This document shows positions 63,379-64,000 of a stretch of DNA of 64,000 bases, in pieces (within the stretch, counting starts at the first letter, position 1; each line of letters opens with the position of its first letter). The notes under the pieces are model-generated. The model made no database searches, was not told the origin of the DNA, and was given only the letters and a program-made list of their open reading frames with translations. The stretch is from Filimonas lacunae (GTDB taxonomy: Bacteria > Bacteroidota > Bacteroidia > Chitinophagales > Chitinophagaceae). Both the position numbers and the translations under genes were made by a program. The stretch lies in contig NZ_AP017422.1 in NCBI RefSeq assembly GCF_002355595.1, positions 6,266,823 through 6,330,822 of the forward strand. The letters are read 5' to 3'.

Positions 63379-64000
63379 ATGAAAGAAAAACGGGAACGCT
63401 TAACCTACCTGGCTTCGCTGTTTATTGAGAACAAAATGACACAAAGCGAGGCTTCAGAATTTTTAGACCTTATTTATGCAATGGACGGCCCTGACCGGCA
63501 CGAGGAGTTTTTATCTAACCCTGCCAACCAGCAAAAGCTGGACGCCATTAGCCGGCAGGAAAACATAGCCGCTCAACAACAATTCGACAAAACATTACAG
63601 CAATTTAACCGGGGCCGGTATTTTATGTTCAGAGCCGGCCTGCCAGCCTTGCTGGCTATCACTGCCCTGGTGGTATACCTGTGCCATAAGCCCCGCATGG
63701 AAACCTGGCCTTACGACACGTACAACACTTTTGCCGATGGCACTAAAATTATATTGCGGGCAGGATCAGCCTTACAACACAATTACCAGAACAAAAGGGA
63801 AGCCACCCTAACCGGCACCGCTTTTTTTGATATTTCACACAACCCCGCCTATCCTTTTGTGATTAAAAGCACTGGCAATATCGAAACCAAAGTACTGGGT
63901 ACGTCGTTTAACCTCAACACTACTGCACAGGGGTATAAATACATTATTAATGTAGCTACCGGAACAGTTCAAATAAGTATGCCCCAGCAGAAGCAAATAC
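63379..64000 (+). CDS. FecR-family anti-sigma factor, N-terminal part
   Basis: An open frame running off the window end, at least 207 residues; an in-frame ATG at 63373 is an alternative start. The N-terminal 70 residues (RERLTYLASLFIENKMTQSE) form the cytoplasmic anti-sigma part. One transmembrane helix follows (RAGLPALLAITALVVYLC), then the periplasmic FecR domain (TFADGTKIILRAGSALQHN, FDISHNPAYPFVIKS, VLGTSFNLNT). It would hold the divergent ECF sigma factor inactive until a TonB-dependent receptor signals. The C-terminus is outside the window. Confidence 0.9.
   Translation, partial: MKEKRERLTYLASLFIENKMTQSEASEFLDLIYAMDGPDRHEEFLSNPANQQKLDAISRQENIAAQQQFDKTLQQFNRGRYFMFRAGLPALLAITALVVYLCHKPRMETWPYDTYNTFADGTKIILRAGSALQHNYQNKREATLTGTAFFDISHNPAYPFVIKSTGNIETKVLGTSFNLNTTAQGYKYIINVATGTVQISMPQQKQI

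Overview
The window reads as a chromosomal segment of a Bacteroidota bacterium, most likely of the Chitinophagaceae. The grounds are the bifunctional LpxC-FabZ fusion, the PorX (PglZ-type) regulator of type IX secretion, a DUF5686 outer-membrane protein, a sigma-factor/FecR pair, a large DUF6443/RHS protein, the lack of Shine-Dalgarno sequences, and many exact copies of the Bacteroidota -7 box TAnnTTTG upstream of genes. The family assignment is an inference from gene content. No rRNA, CRISPR array, insertion sequence or prophage was seen. One tRNA, tRNA-Leu(UAG), is present.

Layout. 1-7.9 kb: a near-complete haem (C5 pathway) cluster, hemA(partial)-C-D-E, a secreted alpha/beta hydrolase, then hemF-B-L, closed by strong hairpin terminators. 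7.9-13.2 kb: a small stand-alone protein with primase-polymerase-like motifs, an outer-membrane barrel and AraC regulator, then gyrB and a small protein. 13.2-21.9 kb: mfd, a membrane protein, a Crp/Fnr regulator, glycyl-tRNA synthetase, then YihY-MazG-Dtd, with arfB diverging from dtd only 24 bp away. 22-30.5 kb: a flippase, a secreted coiled-coil protein, tRNA-Leu, trigger factor, two ClpP paralogues, ClpX and a histidine kinase, which together form a protein-folding and proteolysis block. 30.6-39.3 kb: acyl-CoA dehydrogenase, an HhH protein, a metallo-hydrolase and PorX (reverse strand); then an HD phosphohydrolase, lpxD and lpxC/fabZ (forward strand). 39.4-49.2 kb: envelope genes (DUF2339, DUF5686, an Omp85-like barrel, an orphan ABC ATPase, DinB, a DUF6438 lipoprotein) and a decayed fragment of a second DUF5686-like gene. 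49.5-62.1 kb: the accessory region. It holds a reverse-strand cassette of a coiled-coil/beta-barrel protein, a 1087-residue RHS-like protein, a small exported protein and a 1458-residue RHS protein with a GIY-YIG-like C-terminal tip, followed by three small AT-rich genes that are immunity candidates. 62.4-64 kb: an ECF sigma factor diverging from a FecR-type anti-sigma gene cut by the window end.

The most interesting items are the RHS cassette with what looks like its own outer-membrane barrel partner and variable toxin/immunity tail, the minimal primase-polymerase-like gene at 7971, the DUF5686 fossil at 40829-40926, the overlapping hairpins in the trigger-factor leader, and a set of genes whose -7 boxes lie only 4-9 nt from the start codon and so predict leaderless mRNAs. 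All functions are inferred by reading motifs; no database search was run.
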